A stretch of 64,000 nt of DNA, taken from the NCBI GenBank assembly GCA_027924585.1, contig BSBM01000386.1, positions 1,722,001-1,786,000 of the forward strand. The letters are read 5' to 3'. The DNA comes from Larix kaempferi. Lineage: Eukaryota > Streptophyta > Pinopsida > Pinales > Pinaceae. This document shows, piece by piece, positions 22,294 to 33,647 of the stretch (its first letter is position 1; each line of letters begins with the position of its first letter). Below the pieces are notes generated by a model that worked only from the letters and a program-made list of their open reading frames with translations, searched no databases and had not been told where the DNA came from. The translations under genes were made by a program, and so were the position numbers.

Positions 22294-25200
22294 TGCAATA
22301 CGTCTCCTGGAATTGCAGAGGACTAGGCAGCCCTCAAAAAGAAGAAGCTATAAGGGATTTAGTAAGAGTAATGAAGCCCGAAGTCCTACTAATCTAGGAG
22401 ACGAAACTGGAGGAAGATGCTCTCCTCCGTGCAAGCAACTCGTTTTGGAAGAAAGGCCCGGCGAGGGCTATAAGTGCAAGAGGAGCCTCGGGAGGCTTAG
22501 CAACCTTCTGGGACTCTGCAAAGCTCGACCTTATTGAAGAAGAAGGAACCATTCACTGGCTATTCACCAAGCTGCTTCATAAAGACTCAGGCCATCATGT
22601 AAGTCTCTTTAACATTTATGCTCCTGTCTCTTATTCTGAAAAAAAAGATTGTTGGGACACCTTAAAAATGTTTCTGACGCTCCACAAGCCGGAAAATCTT
22701 GTGTTGGCTGGAGACCTAAATGTTACCCTAGCTCTGGCGGAAAAAAAAGGGGGTTCTATTGTGCGGGACCCTGCAAGAGAGTGGGTTGAAGACCTAATGC
22801 TTGAATGGGACCTTGAAGACATCACCCCTGCCAAAGGAAAGTATACGTGGTCAAATAAAAGATTGGGACCTGGTCACATTGCTTCCCGCCTTGACCGGTT
22901 CCTCCTTCACTCCTCCTTCCTAACCCTAGGGCTGATGGCATCCTCTAAGATTCACCCGCATTATACTTCTGACCATAAGCCGATCTCCCTATCGCTGCAC
23001 CCTGATGAAAAGTTAGGCCCCATTCCCTTCTGGTTCAGCCCTAATTGGGTAACCCAGGAAGGCTTCCTCGACCTTGTCTCTAAATCTTGGAAAGAACCGG
23101 TTCAAGGCTCCCCGTTCTTTGTTTGGGAAGAAAATCTTAGAAGGCTCAAAGGGGCCCTGAAAGATTGGGCCAAAGGGCTGGGATCCCCAATGGATGAAAG
23201 GAAGAGAATCCAGAAGGCCTTGGGAAGGCATCAGCTATTATTGGAAGATTCCCCTGTCACTCCTGCAATGCTTTTCCGGGAAGCTGAGCTCCAAAGGGAA
23301 TACCATAAAGCCTGCAGAGAAGAGGAAAACTACTGGAGAGTCAAATCAAGATCGCTTTGGCTCCAAGCTGGAGACAAAAACACCACATTCTTTCACAAGC
23401 AATCCCAAGCCAGAAAGATTTACAATGCCATCACTGAAATTCAGACCCAAGGCCAAGTGATAAAGGACTTTAGAGGCATTAAGGAGGCAGCCCATTCCTT
23501 TTTCAAAAATCTTTACTCCGCCCCAGACAAGGACCCGGTGGAACCGAACTCCTACCCACTTTCAGAGATTCCTATACTGGTCAATGAAGAGGACAACCTG
23601 CAGCTCAACAGGCCTATCAGCATTCGAGAAGTCAAGAAATCCCTTGACAATATGAACCCTGATAAAGCACCTGGGCCAGATGGGTTCACAGCCCGGTTCT
23701 ATATTTCTTGCTGGGACATAATAGAGAAGGATTTGTACAGAATGGTGAAGAAGGCCCAGAACTGTAACAAATTGGGGGGAAGCACTAATTCCTCCTTCCT
23801 GGCGCTCATTCCGAAAGAAAAAGGAGCTAAAAACTTCAGCAGATTCAGACCTATATCCCTGTGTAACACGGGTTACAAAATCATAACCAAAATTATGGCT
23901 AATAGACTTAAAAAAATCCTGCCTAAGCTGATTCCGGAAAACCAAGGGGGGTTTGTGAAAGGTAGACAGATCTTGGACAATATTATCTTAGTGCAAGAAG
24001 CCATCCACTCCAGCTACAAGAGAAAAGAGAAAGGGATGGTAGTAAAGCTGGATTTAGCCAATGCCTTTGACAGAGTCAGGCATGATTTCCTTTTTGCAGC
24101 CATGAGGAACTTCGGATTCAATCAGAATTTCATTATGTGGGTCAAAGCTTGCATCTCATCTCCATGGATTGCCCCGCTGGTCAATGGGCGGCCTGCTGAT
24201 TTCTTCAAGGCCTCAAGAGGATTAAGGCAAGGCTGCCCTCTCTCCCCGATGCTGTATGTTATACAGGCCGCTGTCCTAAGTTATCAGCTGAACAGAAGTC
24301 TCCAAAATAGGTCTCTTTCAGGCATCAGAATTGTCCCAAAGGTCAAGGATGTAAACCATGCCCAGTTCGCCGATGATACACTCCTACTGGGAGTTGCCAA
24401 TCTCAACACAGCCAGGAACTTTAAACTCGAACTGGACTGTTACAGGAATACATCCGGAAGTGAAATAAACTTCCTCAAAAGCAAGGTCTATGGCTGGAAC
24501 TGTTCACCTCGTGCAATGTTGGATATAGCTCGGACTCTGGAAATGGAAGCTATTACCATTTGGGACACCTTCACCTATCTGGGCATCCCAATTTTCAAAG
24601 ACACCACTAGAGTTGCCCATTGGCTGCCAATGCTGGATAAACTAAAAAAAAAGATACAGGTGTGGGGGGCAAACTGGCTCAACAAAGCAGGCAAAGTGAT
24701 TTTGATGAACTCTGTCCTCACCAGCCTTCCAATATATCAATGTTCGGTGCTACTAGCTCCAAAAACCATTACCAATATAATTAATGAGCTGCTCCGTCGT
24801 TTTCTGTGGGAGGGTGGCCGTAACTGTGAGAAAAAACCTCATCTAGTAAGCTGGGACAAGATCACCAGGCCAAAAATGGAAGGGGGTCTTCAAATTAGAG
24901 ACGTGGCCACCCAAAATCTTGCCATGGGAGGAAAAATTCTCTGGAAGATGATAACTGGCAAAAGAACCTGGAGCAAGCAAATACTCAAGAAGAAATACTT
25001 CAAAGGAGACAGACAGAGGTGTCTTGAAAAGGCCACAAAACTGCAGAAAGGCTCCCCGATTTTTTCACTGTGTAAAAGAGCTATCCCCTTCTTCACCTCC
25101 AAGCTAACGTGGTCTCCTGGCAATGGAGAAAAAATTCGAATATGGGAGGACTCGATCCTTGGGGATCAGCCTCTTAACAATTTCAACGAACTGAGCAATA

Positions 25201-26543
25201 TTAAAGACTGGCTCGACAATAAAAATCTCAGAACGTTGAAGGACATTTCTATCTGGAACAGAGATGAGGATGAATCCTGGGCAAAGTGGAACCTGGGTGA
25301 CTATCCTCACGAATTGGATGATGAAGCTATTACCCTGCTGGATCTTTTGCAAGGGAAGTCCCCCATCAGCGCCAGAGCCAAAGACACACGCAGCTGGGGA
25401 TCCCGATCAGGCTTGTACACTGCAGCAGAGGGCTATGACGCGATTATGGAGGTGCCATGGGTCTCTCCCAACCCTGGGCCGTGGAAAGCCCTCTGGAATT
25501 TCGCCTCTATCCCTAAGATTGATATCTTTATCTGGACCGTCCTCCACAACAGTATTTTGACAGGAGAAAAACTGAAAATCAAAGGCTGGGCAGGGCCATC
25601 ACGTTGCCCTCTGTGCTATCATGCTGAAGAAACAATAGACCACTTGTTCATCTTCTGTGATTTCACCAAGGAAGTGTGGAGTCTCATGACAGGATCCATC
25701 GCTGTAAATCTGCCCAACTCGATCAAGGAACTAATCAGCAGTTGGATCGATCTTGCCCCCTTCGAGCTAAGCAAAAAAGACGTCCTCAAGTATGCATGGA
25801 TGTGGACCCCGAAATTCCTCTGCTGGAAAGTCTGGTTGGAAAGAAATAATAGGATATTTAAATAGGAATGCAGACTTCCAGCTCAAGTGGCCGTGAAGGC
25901 TAGATCCATGCTTGCTGAAGCTTTAAGCACCAAGTCAGCGATCAGAAATAAGGCCTCTCTACTGCCCGAAGAAGAGCGCTGGCTTAAGGAGATCAAGGTG
26001 AACCAGCAAAGCAATCAAGCTATCAAACCTCCTCAAAAAGCTCGCTGGGATATCAGGCTGGAAGAACAGGAATTCATCAAGTGGAGATCTGTCCTGAATG
26101 ATTGGTGCCTATTTTTTGACGGGGCCTCGAAAGGGAACCCCGGTCAAGCTGGAGGAGGAGGCATTATTCTCGATCCCTACGGTACCACCGTCTTATCCTA
26201 TGCCTGGGGCCTAGGACATGCATCCAACAATCGTGCTGAGTATCTTGCACTGTGGCAAGGACTGAATCAAGCAAGAAAAATGAACATTCAGAAGCTTACC
26301 ATCTTTGCTGACTCCAGGTTGATAGTCAAGGATCTGCACACCAAGAAGAAGCCTGCCAGTACAAATCTGACCCACATCCACAGGAAAATCCTACTCATGC
26401 TGAAGCATTTCAGAACCTATAAGGTTTACCACGTTCTAAGGAGTCTCAATAATCTTGCTGACACTGAAGCCAACCGAGGAGCGAGCCTGAGCAAGAGTCA
26501 ACTTATTGTTAACGGAGAAATTTCAAAGCATCCTATCCCCTAA
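22293..26543 (+). pseudogene. LINE ORF2 polyprotein (endonuclease, RT, RNase H)
   Basis: The ATG is at 22293 and the reading frame continues to 26543 with only two TAG stops, at 22395-22397 (in the LLIQET-type motif, where Gln is expected) and 25863-25865. APE endonuclease: SWNCRGLG near the start, GDLNV at about 22711 and SDHKPI at about 22969. Reverse transcriptase: PGPDGF (about 23671), PISLCN (about 23852), KLDLANAFDRV (about 24049) and catalytic FADDT at 24366-24380. zf-RVT-like CPLC..HLFIFC at about 25609-25660. RNase H: FFDGASKGNPG at about 26111, AEYLALWQGL and FADSRLIV, with NNLADTEAN near the end. This is the usual order for plant L1 elements, which nick DNA and prime reverse transcription at the target. 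Confidence 0.9.
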
Positions 26544-26725
26544 GAGTAAGAAACATGGTCTCCCGGTTCCTTTGGGCTCTTCCCAGCACCCATCAGCATC
26601 ATTCTAACTGGTCTTCTGAGCTGGAAATGAAGTTCCGTACAGCGGATCTGAATTGTAAAGGCCTTGGCAGCCCATTTGCCAGACACTTATAAACTTTAAC
26701 CGTTTCCGTAAAAAAAAAAAAAAAC
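26544..26725 (+). other. LINE 3'UTR and A tail
   Basis: Non-coding 166 bp followed by a run of 15 A (26710-26724) and one C before the right target-site duplication. Confidence 0.85.
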
Positions 26726-26737
26726 GATTTTGTTCAA

Positions 26738-26825
26738 GCGTATTATTTCTGCTTCGTAATTATTTATTGTCTTTTTGATAGCGTTTTAACTTGGCTTCTA
26801 ATTTTTCTCGCAAATCGGCTGCCAT
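26738..26825 (-). pseudogene. Coiled-coil coding fragment (start), upstream of the LINE insertion
   Basis: Minus-strand ATG at 26823-26825 opens MAADLREKLEAKLKRYQK. A one-base shift is needed near the QKD segment to reach the frame that joins, across the LINE and with one duplication copy removed, to ISDKDEELMQLRHK at 20900 and below. This identifies the LINE target as decayed or decaying coding DNA. Confidence 0.5.
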
Positions 26826-26829
26826 GGTT

Positions 26830-27570
26830 TCTGATTTCTTTGACAGTGGGATGATCTTCTTTGATTCTTCAGTGATAGATCGTCTTGACTTCGACAATAG
26901 ATAGTCTCAAATTCTTTTGATTCCTTTGACTTGACTTTGACCTTTTTTTTTTTTTAGGAAATGTTGATCTTCTTTATTAGGTTAAATAACCCTTTCTTTT
27001 TTTTCTTTTTTTTCTTTCTTTCTTCCTCTTTGCCTTTTTTTTTATAATAATAATTATTATGATATTAATTAAATATTCATAGCATTACACTATAAATAAA
27101 TATAATTTATCAAATATTTTATGTTACTTTATTATTGCATAAAAATGTTGCGTAACTTTTATATATTATTAATATTAAAATCCATGTATCCAAAACCATT
27201 GGAAAATTAAAAAGGCACACAAAATAACATATTTTATTCACAAGGGTTGTTAATGGACTATATTCTTGCCCAAATTGCAGTTTCTAAAGAAACAAACTAA
27301 CTACCATAAAGCCTAACATATTGTCCTAACCAAAAAACACAAAAAACCTGCATAAGAAAGGTCTACATAAAGTTGGCACTGATACGTGTTTCCGACAAGT
27401 CTTGTTGTGTCCCAGAGAGCTTGAGATTTCCATGAGGCACATAGTTCTCTTCCACTCCCCTTGAGCTTGAATTAACCGTATGCGTTGACTTAAATACAAA
27501 ACAAACTTATCCATGCCCTAAAATAAACTTAATCATTGCACTAACTATTTGATGATGTTATAAATGTGCA
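26830..27570. other. T-rich and AT-rich DNA, no supported gene
   Basis: Poly-T and TTTC-rich tracts at 26940-27045; the rest has no recognisable frame. Confidence 0.45.
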
Positions 27571-27599
27571 TTGAACACGTTTTGAAATTTGAAATTGAA

Positions 27600-28925
27600 A
27601 TATTTTTTTTTTGGTAAGTTGTAGAGAGAATTTATATTAGAGTACAAAAAAATATGACACACAAGATAGTCATGAGGTCTGAGAGCCATCTGGGGCTTCT
27701 CACTCATGCTAAGACCATGGGATACCTTCCCATTCATAAGATGATAGACCTGTCTCACAAAGGAGTACTGTTCATCCATGAAAATACAAAAGACTGCCAA
27801 AAAAACTAAGATGAGGCTATTATAAAAATGCAAGCCTAACTCAGTTTCATGCTTGAGCAATGACCCAAAACCAAAAAAATTGACAGACCCTCCAAAAAAG
27901 AAATTACATTTAGCATTCTCCTTGGAACAAATAGTGACAAATGTCAAAAAGAAAGTAGACAACATAATTACTTGGAATTGCAGGTGGTGTCTGCAACATC
28001 TGGTTTCTCCTCAAGGATATGAAACCAAAAATCCTTGGAGCTTGAAGAGCTATCGACAACGACCTTAGCAAGCAACGCCTTTGTTTTCCTGAAGGAGGCG
28101 GTGTTCCCAGGACCTGTTCGCTCCACATGTTTGCGCTTGTGACCGTTGGTGGACGGTACATTGCTGATATATTATGGCTGCTTCTGTTTCTTGTCATGCT
28201 GAGTACCATTATGCTCTCATGGCTTGGAGACCTAGGACATAGCCGGAGAAGAGGAAGAGTGCAGAGCTGGAGCACGGGAAGGAGGAGGAGGGGGATTATT
28301 CCCTTGAATAATCTCCGGAGAGTGTAGAAGAATGCGAGCCATCAAATTCTTCACCATCCAATAGTGCCCGCGCCTAGCACGAGCCCTCTGATTAACCAAC
28401 TGTTGTAGCACCATTTCCTCCTCCCAATATTCTAGAATAATTCTCAGGTGCTCGGGAATTGAGATGTCATAACCGTTGGCATTGTCCTCTCCTTGACCTC
28501 GAATACCTAGGTTTCCTCAGCAACTGCCACCTCGTTGAGGGGTAGCACAGAGTCTCCGAGACATGCTCCTTGACTGAATAAAAAACCAAGAGTCTCTACA
28601 AATTGCAGAATGAATCCCGTGAAGTGCAGGACATGACCTGAATGCAAGAAGAACCAAAAGAAGAAAAGTGCTCGAGCTGGTGATCCAGGACCATGCATAT
28701 AACAGTCGTCTCTCCAAATGCATAAGAAGAAAAATCCCAACAAGATACCAACCGCTCAGAGCTCGGATTTGGAAATGTTTCCGATCTGGCTGCTTTAATT
28801 CAGCACCTATGGAGTCCATTAATTCACACAAAGGAGACATGATGGCCATGGTATAAAGGCCAGCGCAAGCCAGAGCTCAAATGAACATCGTCATAAAGAC
28901 CTCTTGCATCATAAACACAGCTAAT
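27600..28925 (-). pseudogene. Unassigned decayed minus-strand coding DNA
   Basis: Frames with coding-like composition can be followed on the minus strand across shifts: ELMDSIGAELKQPDRKHFQI (about 28830), LPLNEVAVAEET (about 28510-28545), an EHLRIILEYWEEEMVLQQL helix (about 28400-28460) and a Pro/Ser-rich linker (PPPPPSRAPALHSSSSP, about 28240-28300). I do not recognise the family. The organisation could suit a retroelement ORF or a degraded host gene. Confidence 0.3.
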
Positions 28926-29064
28926 TTAATGAGGATGGCAGGGAGGACGAGGTGACTCCACGTGGTGGGAGGTGGTGGCATCCATGGCTGTCTCCTCAGG
29001 CTCCATTGAGTCATACATATCACCCGCATCCGGGGAATTTGAATTTGAAATATTAATTATTAGT

Positions 29065-29082
29065 AAATTTAAAAGATATATT
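29065..29082. repeat. Left target-site duplication of the truncated LINE
   Basis: AAATTTAAAAGATATATT, present again without a mismatch at 30440-30457. Confidence 0.9.
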
Positions 29083-30439
29083 CCGGGGGAGGCAAGTGTG
29101 GGAGGGGTCATTTTTGACCCAGGAGGAAATACGATTAAGTCTTTTTCCTGGGGGTTAGGAAGGCGAATGAAAAATCAGGTTGAATGGGCTGCGCTCATCC
29201 AAGGTTTGGAAACCATTTATGAACTAAATATTGATGAATTCAATGTATTTGGAGACTCTTGGATCGTCATACAATCTATGCATGGCCTTTAGTCCAACAA
29301 GGTGAAAAAGAATGGAATCCACCATAAAGCACTAACCTTCTTCCCTAACATATCTAAAATCAAGTTTTATCATATTAAATGTTGGAATAATATTATGTCT
29401 TTGGAGACTCTTGGATCGTCATACAATCTATGCATGGCCTTCAGTCCAACAAGGTGAAAAAGAATGGAATCCACTACAGAGCACTAACCTTCTTCCCTAA
29501 CATATCTAAAATCAAGTTTTATCATATTAAATGTTGGAATAATATTGAAGTTGATAAGCTTGCAAACATTGGTGCAAGGATTAAGAAAGGGGAAATATCG
29601 ATCAACAACTCCTTCCCCCTTCTTAAATGGTTATGCGCCTACTGAGTATAGCATTTAAGGTTCATTCACCCAAGAGCATTTGGTTTTGGGACAAGGACAA
29701 CATCCGACAGATTATCATGGTAGGTGGTTCGCTGAATGTGCGGGTTGGTGTGGGCATGTTATCTCTTCGCAAGAGCTCATTTATACTTATCTTCTCGGCT
29801 CCTACTTGCTGTAAAGGCTTGAGTTTCTTGGTTAATTGTGAAGTAATTGCGGTCTTTTCCCTCACTCCTGAGATGGCTTCCTACAGAAGCATCCAGAACT
29901 AGCTCCATTCTTTGCATTTCTCTGAGCGCTCCTTTATTAAAACAAGGTTGACTGTTCAAGAGGTGTTAATGCTGGACGAGTGGGATTGTGCAATGGAAAA
30001 ATATACGAAGGAGCCCTGTTATGTAGAGGAAATCACTTTGAAGCAAGTTATGGAAGAAATTAGTGGTCTGAAACATGACATGGTGGACTTTAAGAAAATT
30101 TCTAGATGTGTTTTCAAGGTGGCGAAGGATTGTTTGGAAGAAAGTAGGTGAGTTTCCCTAGACATTTCTTGTCTGGACTCCCGTGTGGAAGATGTGGAAG
30201 TCGGCTATAGGGTTCAATCCAGTGATGTTGAAGAAATGAAGCGACCTGACTAAGATGGAGAAGACACTGAGGACCAAGTTCGATGGGATGCGTCTTTGAC
30301 AGAGCATTTTGTGGGTTTTGATTGCATTGAAATCCTATGCTCAAACCTTAGTTTTTCTTTTTTACTGTGCTCGGTGCTCTTGTAACTTCTATTTTTATAA
30401 TATTTATAAAGGCTTTCTTCTTTCTGTTAAAATAAAATA
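29083..30439 (+). mobile_element. 5'-truncated LINE insertion with 18-bp TSD
   Basis: The insertion begins inside an RNase H domain (PGEASVGGVIFDPGGNTI), followed by EWAALIQGLETIYELNI and FGDSWIVIQSM, then KADxLAN-like VDKLANIGARI, and ends in a T-rich 3'UTR with an AAAATAAAATAA tail. Everything upstream of the RNase H core was never copied, as is usual for LINE 5' truncation. A 152-bp internal tandem duplication (29243-29394 / 29395-29546) breaks the frame. Frames at 29627-30151 belong to the element's 3' part and have no domain I know. Confidence 0.85.
29243..29546. repeat. 152-bp tandem duplication inside the truncated LINE
   Basis: Copies 29243-29394 and 29395-29546 differ at about five positions. 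152 is not divisible by three. The first copy has a TAG where the second has CAG (Gln), so the second keeps the ancestral codon. Confidence 0.9.
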
Positions 30440-30815
30440 AAATTTAAAAGATATATTATTTTGAATTTGACAATTTTATTATCTTGAACTTGTAAATTTA
30501 TATGTTAAAATGAAATTGTTCATATTAAATTATTGTCATCAATCACTTTAACCATGTCAATTAATAGCATTTAACCATGGTTGAGTGTTTTACATGTTAA
30601 ATTCTAAAATGTGTACTTTCTTTTCAAATTGTCAAATCATATATTAAAAAACTAATAAAGAAATTATACTTATCTTCATATCAACTTTATTAAACATTTC
30701 AAAAATTGTGCATTGTAATTTTTGAGTTTTTTTTTTAATGAGATTTTCTTTGGTGGGTTGGAAATGAAAAACATCACATAACTTTTAATTGCGCAGAGAG
30801 GCGCTCTACAGCCCA

Positions 30816-31022
30816 ATATGAGGGAGATCTTGTAACGTGTATGATGTAGCGTTACATCTAATAAAACGTAAAAAGTGATAATATGAGGGAGATCTTCTAA
30901 CGTGTGTGATGTCGCGTTACATCTAATAAAACGTAAAAAGTGATAATATGAGGGAGATCTTGTAACGTATATGATGTAGCGTTACATGTAGCATTACATC
31001 TAATAAAACGTAAAAAGTGATA
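30816..31022 (+). repeat. Three 65-bp tandem repeats
   Basis: AGGGAGATCT occurs at 30821, 30886 and 30951, each followed by TGTAACGT or CTAACGT, GCGTTACAT and AATAAAACGTAAAAAGTGAT. Related on the opposite strand to the repeats at 16561-16880. Confidence 0.9.
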
Positions 31023-31082
31023 TAAACACGGTTGTAATATTTTGTTGGCCATAAATACTGTAACGTTTAGTTTGAAATACAC

Positions 31083-31093
31083 TCTATATAATA
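31083..31093 (+). promoter_or_regulatory. TATA-like box
   Basis: TCTATATAATA, about 60 bp after the 65-bp repeats, followed by a CAA-rich stretch resembling a plant 5' leader. Suggests the repeats may act as upstream promoter elements; sequence evidence only. Confidence 0.35.
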
Positions 31094-31149
31094 CACCAAA
31101 ACAACAACAAAAATTATAGAAAAAAAATCTATTAAATCTCGCAGCTCCA

Positions 31150-31970
31150 AGATTACATCTCGTAGCTCCAACTCCAGCTCTGCAACCCTCCTCCAACTGC
31201 ACCTCCACCTCCCACTGCATAGCCCTCCTCCCACTGGTCCAACTCTCCTCCCATTGCATTGCGTCCTCCCCTCCACCGCGTCCTCCCCACTGCGTAGCCC
31301 TCCTCCAACTGCACCTCCACCTCCCATTGCGTAGCCCTCCTCCCAGTGGTCCAACTCTCCTCCCATTGCATTGCATCCTCCCCTCCACCACATCCTCCCC
31401 ACTGCGAATCCCTCCTCCAACTGCACCTCCACCTCCCATTGCGTAGCCCTCCTCCCACTGGTCCAACTCTCCTCCCATTGCACTGCGTCCTCCCCTCCAC
31501 CACATCCTCCCCACTGCGAAGCCCTCCTCCCCTCCTCCGCGTCCTCCCTTCCTCCCCTCCCGCCGTTGCCTGCACCTCCCCTCCCCCCCTACGCATCCCT
31601 CCACTGTGTCCTCCCCCCTATGCATCCCTCCACCGCATCCTCCCCCTGCGCATCCCTCCACCACGTCCTCCCCACTGCACAACCCTCCCATCCCTCCCCT
31701 CCCATCGTTGCCTACACCTCCCCTCCCCCCCTACGCAGCCCTCCACCGTGTCCTCCCCACTGCGCAACCCTCCCGCCGTCGCCTGCACCTCCCCTCCTCC
31801 CCTCACCCCCTGCGCAGCCCTCCACCGTGTCCTCCCCACTGCGCAACCCTCCCCTCCTCCCCTCCCACCACTGCCTGCACCTCCCCTCCTGCACCTCTCG
31901 CCGCCCGCCTGCACCTCCCCTCCCGTCCTCCCATCCTCCCCTCCCACCGCCGGCAACACCTGCAAATGCC
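31150..31970. repeat. GC-rich, pyrimidine-biased minisatellite
   Basis: Nearly three 112-bp units start at about 31223, 31335 and 31447 (CCCTCCTCCCA(C/G)TGGTCC), then shorter irregular CCTCCCC-rich units to about 31970. Long frames exist on both strands (Pro/Ser/His-rich on plus, Gly/Arg/Glu-rich on minus) because C-rich DNA lacks stop codons; I do not regard them as genes. Confidence 0.85.
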
Positions 31971-31974
31971 ATAT

Positions 31975-32340
31975 AACATAATATTAAAATTTAATATAAT
32001 ATAATTTAAATTATTATGTTTTATGCCATATAACATACTAGTATGTTTTATTCAAAAAATTTGTGAGGGTTAAAATCATTTTAAAATAAAACCAATATAA
32101 AATATAAAATTATTTAAAATTATATTTTAATTTAAAATATAATTTATATTTAAAATCAATTTAAAATATTAAATTATATTTTAATTTAAAGTAATACTTA
32201 TATTTAAAATTATATATATATATATTTTTAATTTTAAATATAAATATTAAATATAAATTTAATTCAATATTTAGATTAAATTTAAATTTAATATTTATAT
32301 TAAATTTATGGAGGTCACATGTATATATATAAGTTCTCTA
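31975..32340. other. Very AT-rich spacer
   Basis: Dominated by ATTTAAAAT words, no coding. Confidence 0.5.
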
Positions 32341-32349
32341 CCATGTATA

Positions 32350-32450
32350 ATAGGAACTACCTGTGGTATAGTGGTAAGGGTGTTGGGATAATGGGTGTGA
32401 GGTCCAAGGTTCAATTCTTCTTGATCACATTTTTGTATTGTAAACATATA
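32350..32450 (+). mobile_element. tRNA-like SINE head remnant
   Basis: A-box-like GGTATAGTGGTAAGGG (about 32365-32380) and B-box-like AGGTTCAATTC (about 32407-32417) are spaced as in tRNA-derived SINEs. The stretch does not fold convincingly as a full tRNA, and no A tail or duplication was found. Confidence 0.45.
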
Positions 32451-32673
32451 GAATTTTGTAAATATATTGAATTTCATGTGAATATACTTGCATAGATTTT
32501 AGTGTATGGGGTTTTTTAATTGCATAATTACCATTGTAGTTGTTTTTTCATTGTTGCATTGATTGTAGTGTAGATTTCCTGGATGCATAAATTTTAGTGT
32601 GGATTTCATAGGTGCATAAATGTCAGTGTATATGTTAATGTTTGACATTTTTAATATATAGTCTAAACTAGAA

Positions 32674-33115
32674 ATGAAAGATGTGCATGCGGAGGATGCT
32701 ATGAGACAAACAGGCGAAGGAAGAAAATATTACAAAATGATAGCAAAAGAACGAGAAGAACGAAGAAAACAAAACGCAGATCGACAAAAAGATTTTCAAA
32801 AAAGACAGTTGGGCGAAATGACAGCAGAAGAACAAGAGGAACAAAGAAAACGAAACATTGATTGACAAAGAGTGTATCGAGAGAGAAGGTTGAAGCAGTT
32901 GGAAGAACAAAGAAATCAGTTTGCATAACAACAAATAAATCAAAATGTACGAAATGACGACAAAAGAAGGAGAAGAACAAACAAAACAAAACGCAGATCA
33001 ACAAAAAGAAAATCGAAAAAAAAAGTAAGGCGAATTGATAGCAGAATAATGAGAAGAACAAAGAAAACGAAATGTTGATCGACAAAGAGCGTATCAAGAG
33101 AGAAAGTTGAAGCAA
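32674..33115 (+). pseudogene. Basic 27-residue-repeat ORF, copy 1
   Basis: Starts MKDVHAEDAMRQTGEG, then Arg/Lys/Glu/Gln-rich units of 27 residues (QLGEMTAEEQEEQRKR..., then RQRVYRERRLKQLEEQ) broken by a TGA at 32863-32865 and further stops. Compared with copy 2 it is more decayed. Such Arg-rich periodic segments resemble N-terminal parts of some Helitron proteins and STPR-type repeats; that comparison is from memory. Confidence 0.5.
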
Positions 33116-33278
33116 TTGGAGACATGCCATATGCTTCAGTGTATATGTTATTCTATGGATGCATTGATTTCAGTGTAGATTTCCAGGATGCATAAATTTT
33201 GGTGTGGATTTAATCGATGCATAAAGTTCAGTGTATATGTTAATGTTTGAGTTTTTTGATATATAGTCTAAATTAGAA

Positions 33279-33647
33279 ATGGAAGATCTGCATGCAGAAG
33301 ATGCTATGGGACAAACTGGCGAAGAACCAAAAATACAGAACGCCAAACGTCGTAAAACATATCAAGGAAGAAAACCTTACGAAATGACAACAAAAGAACG
33401 AGAAGAAGACTTGAAACGAAAAGCCGAAGAACAAAAAGAATTTCGAAAAAGGAAGTTGGACGAGATGACAACAGAACAACGAAAAGAACAAAGAAAACGA
33501 AACGCAGATCGAAAAAAAGAATATCGAAAAATAAATTTAGACGAATTGACAGCAGAAGGACGAGAGGAACAAAGAAAACAAAAAGTTGATCGACAAAGAG
33601 TCTATCGAGAGATAAAGTTGAAACAGTTGGAAGAACAAAGAAATTAG
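33279..33647 (+). CDS. Basic 27-residue-repeat ORF, copy 2
   Basis: A 122-residue open frame. After MEDLHAEDAMGQTGEE it has three clear repeats of exactly 27 residues, each beginning (E/D)(M/L)T(T/A) and ending (K/N)LD or KLK, with regularly spaced Arg/Lys and Glu, predicted to be helical and highly charged. It ends at TAG 33645-33647, but repeat-like coding continues in the same style past it (to about 33800), so the frame is probably truncated. Nucleic-acid binding is a reasonable guess from charge and period. It is the best candidate for a gene product of the Helitron-like element; function unknown. Confidence 0.45.
   Translation: MEDLHAEDAMGQTGEEPKIQNAKRRKTYQGRKPYEMTTKEREEDLKRKAEEQKEFRKRKLDEMTTEQRKEQRKRNADRKKEYRKINLDELTAEGREEQRKQKVDRQRVYREIKLKQLEEQRN

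Larger units (their letters stand above)
20912..26725 (+). mobile_element. Near-complete L1-type LINE (5,814 bp)
   Basis: Bounded by the 12-bp duplication GATTTTGTTCAA. Order: 133-bp 5'UTR, ORF1 (DUF4283 and CCHC), ORF2 (APE endonuclease, reverse transcriptase, zf-RVT, RNase H), 166-bp 3'UTR and A tail at 26710-26724. It is disabled by one ORF1 frameshift at a C tract, one ORF1 stop and two ORF2 TAG codons, otherwise well preserved, so it is the youngest large LINE here. It inserted into a minus-strand coiled-coil coding sequence. Confidence 0.92.

Noticed and set aside
30897-32036. Long Gly/Arg-rich and Pro/Ser-rich frames on both strands
   Set aside because: Stop-free only because the minisatellite is C-rich on one strand; they overlap on both strands and repeat with the DNA unit.
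32350-32450. A genuine tRNA gene
   Set aside because: A and B boxes are present but acceptor and anticodon stems do not pair; a SINE head fits better.
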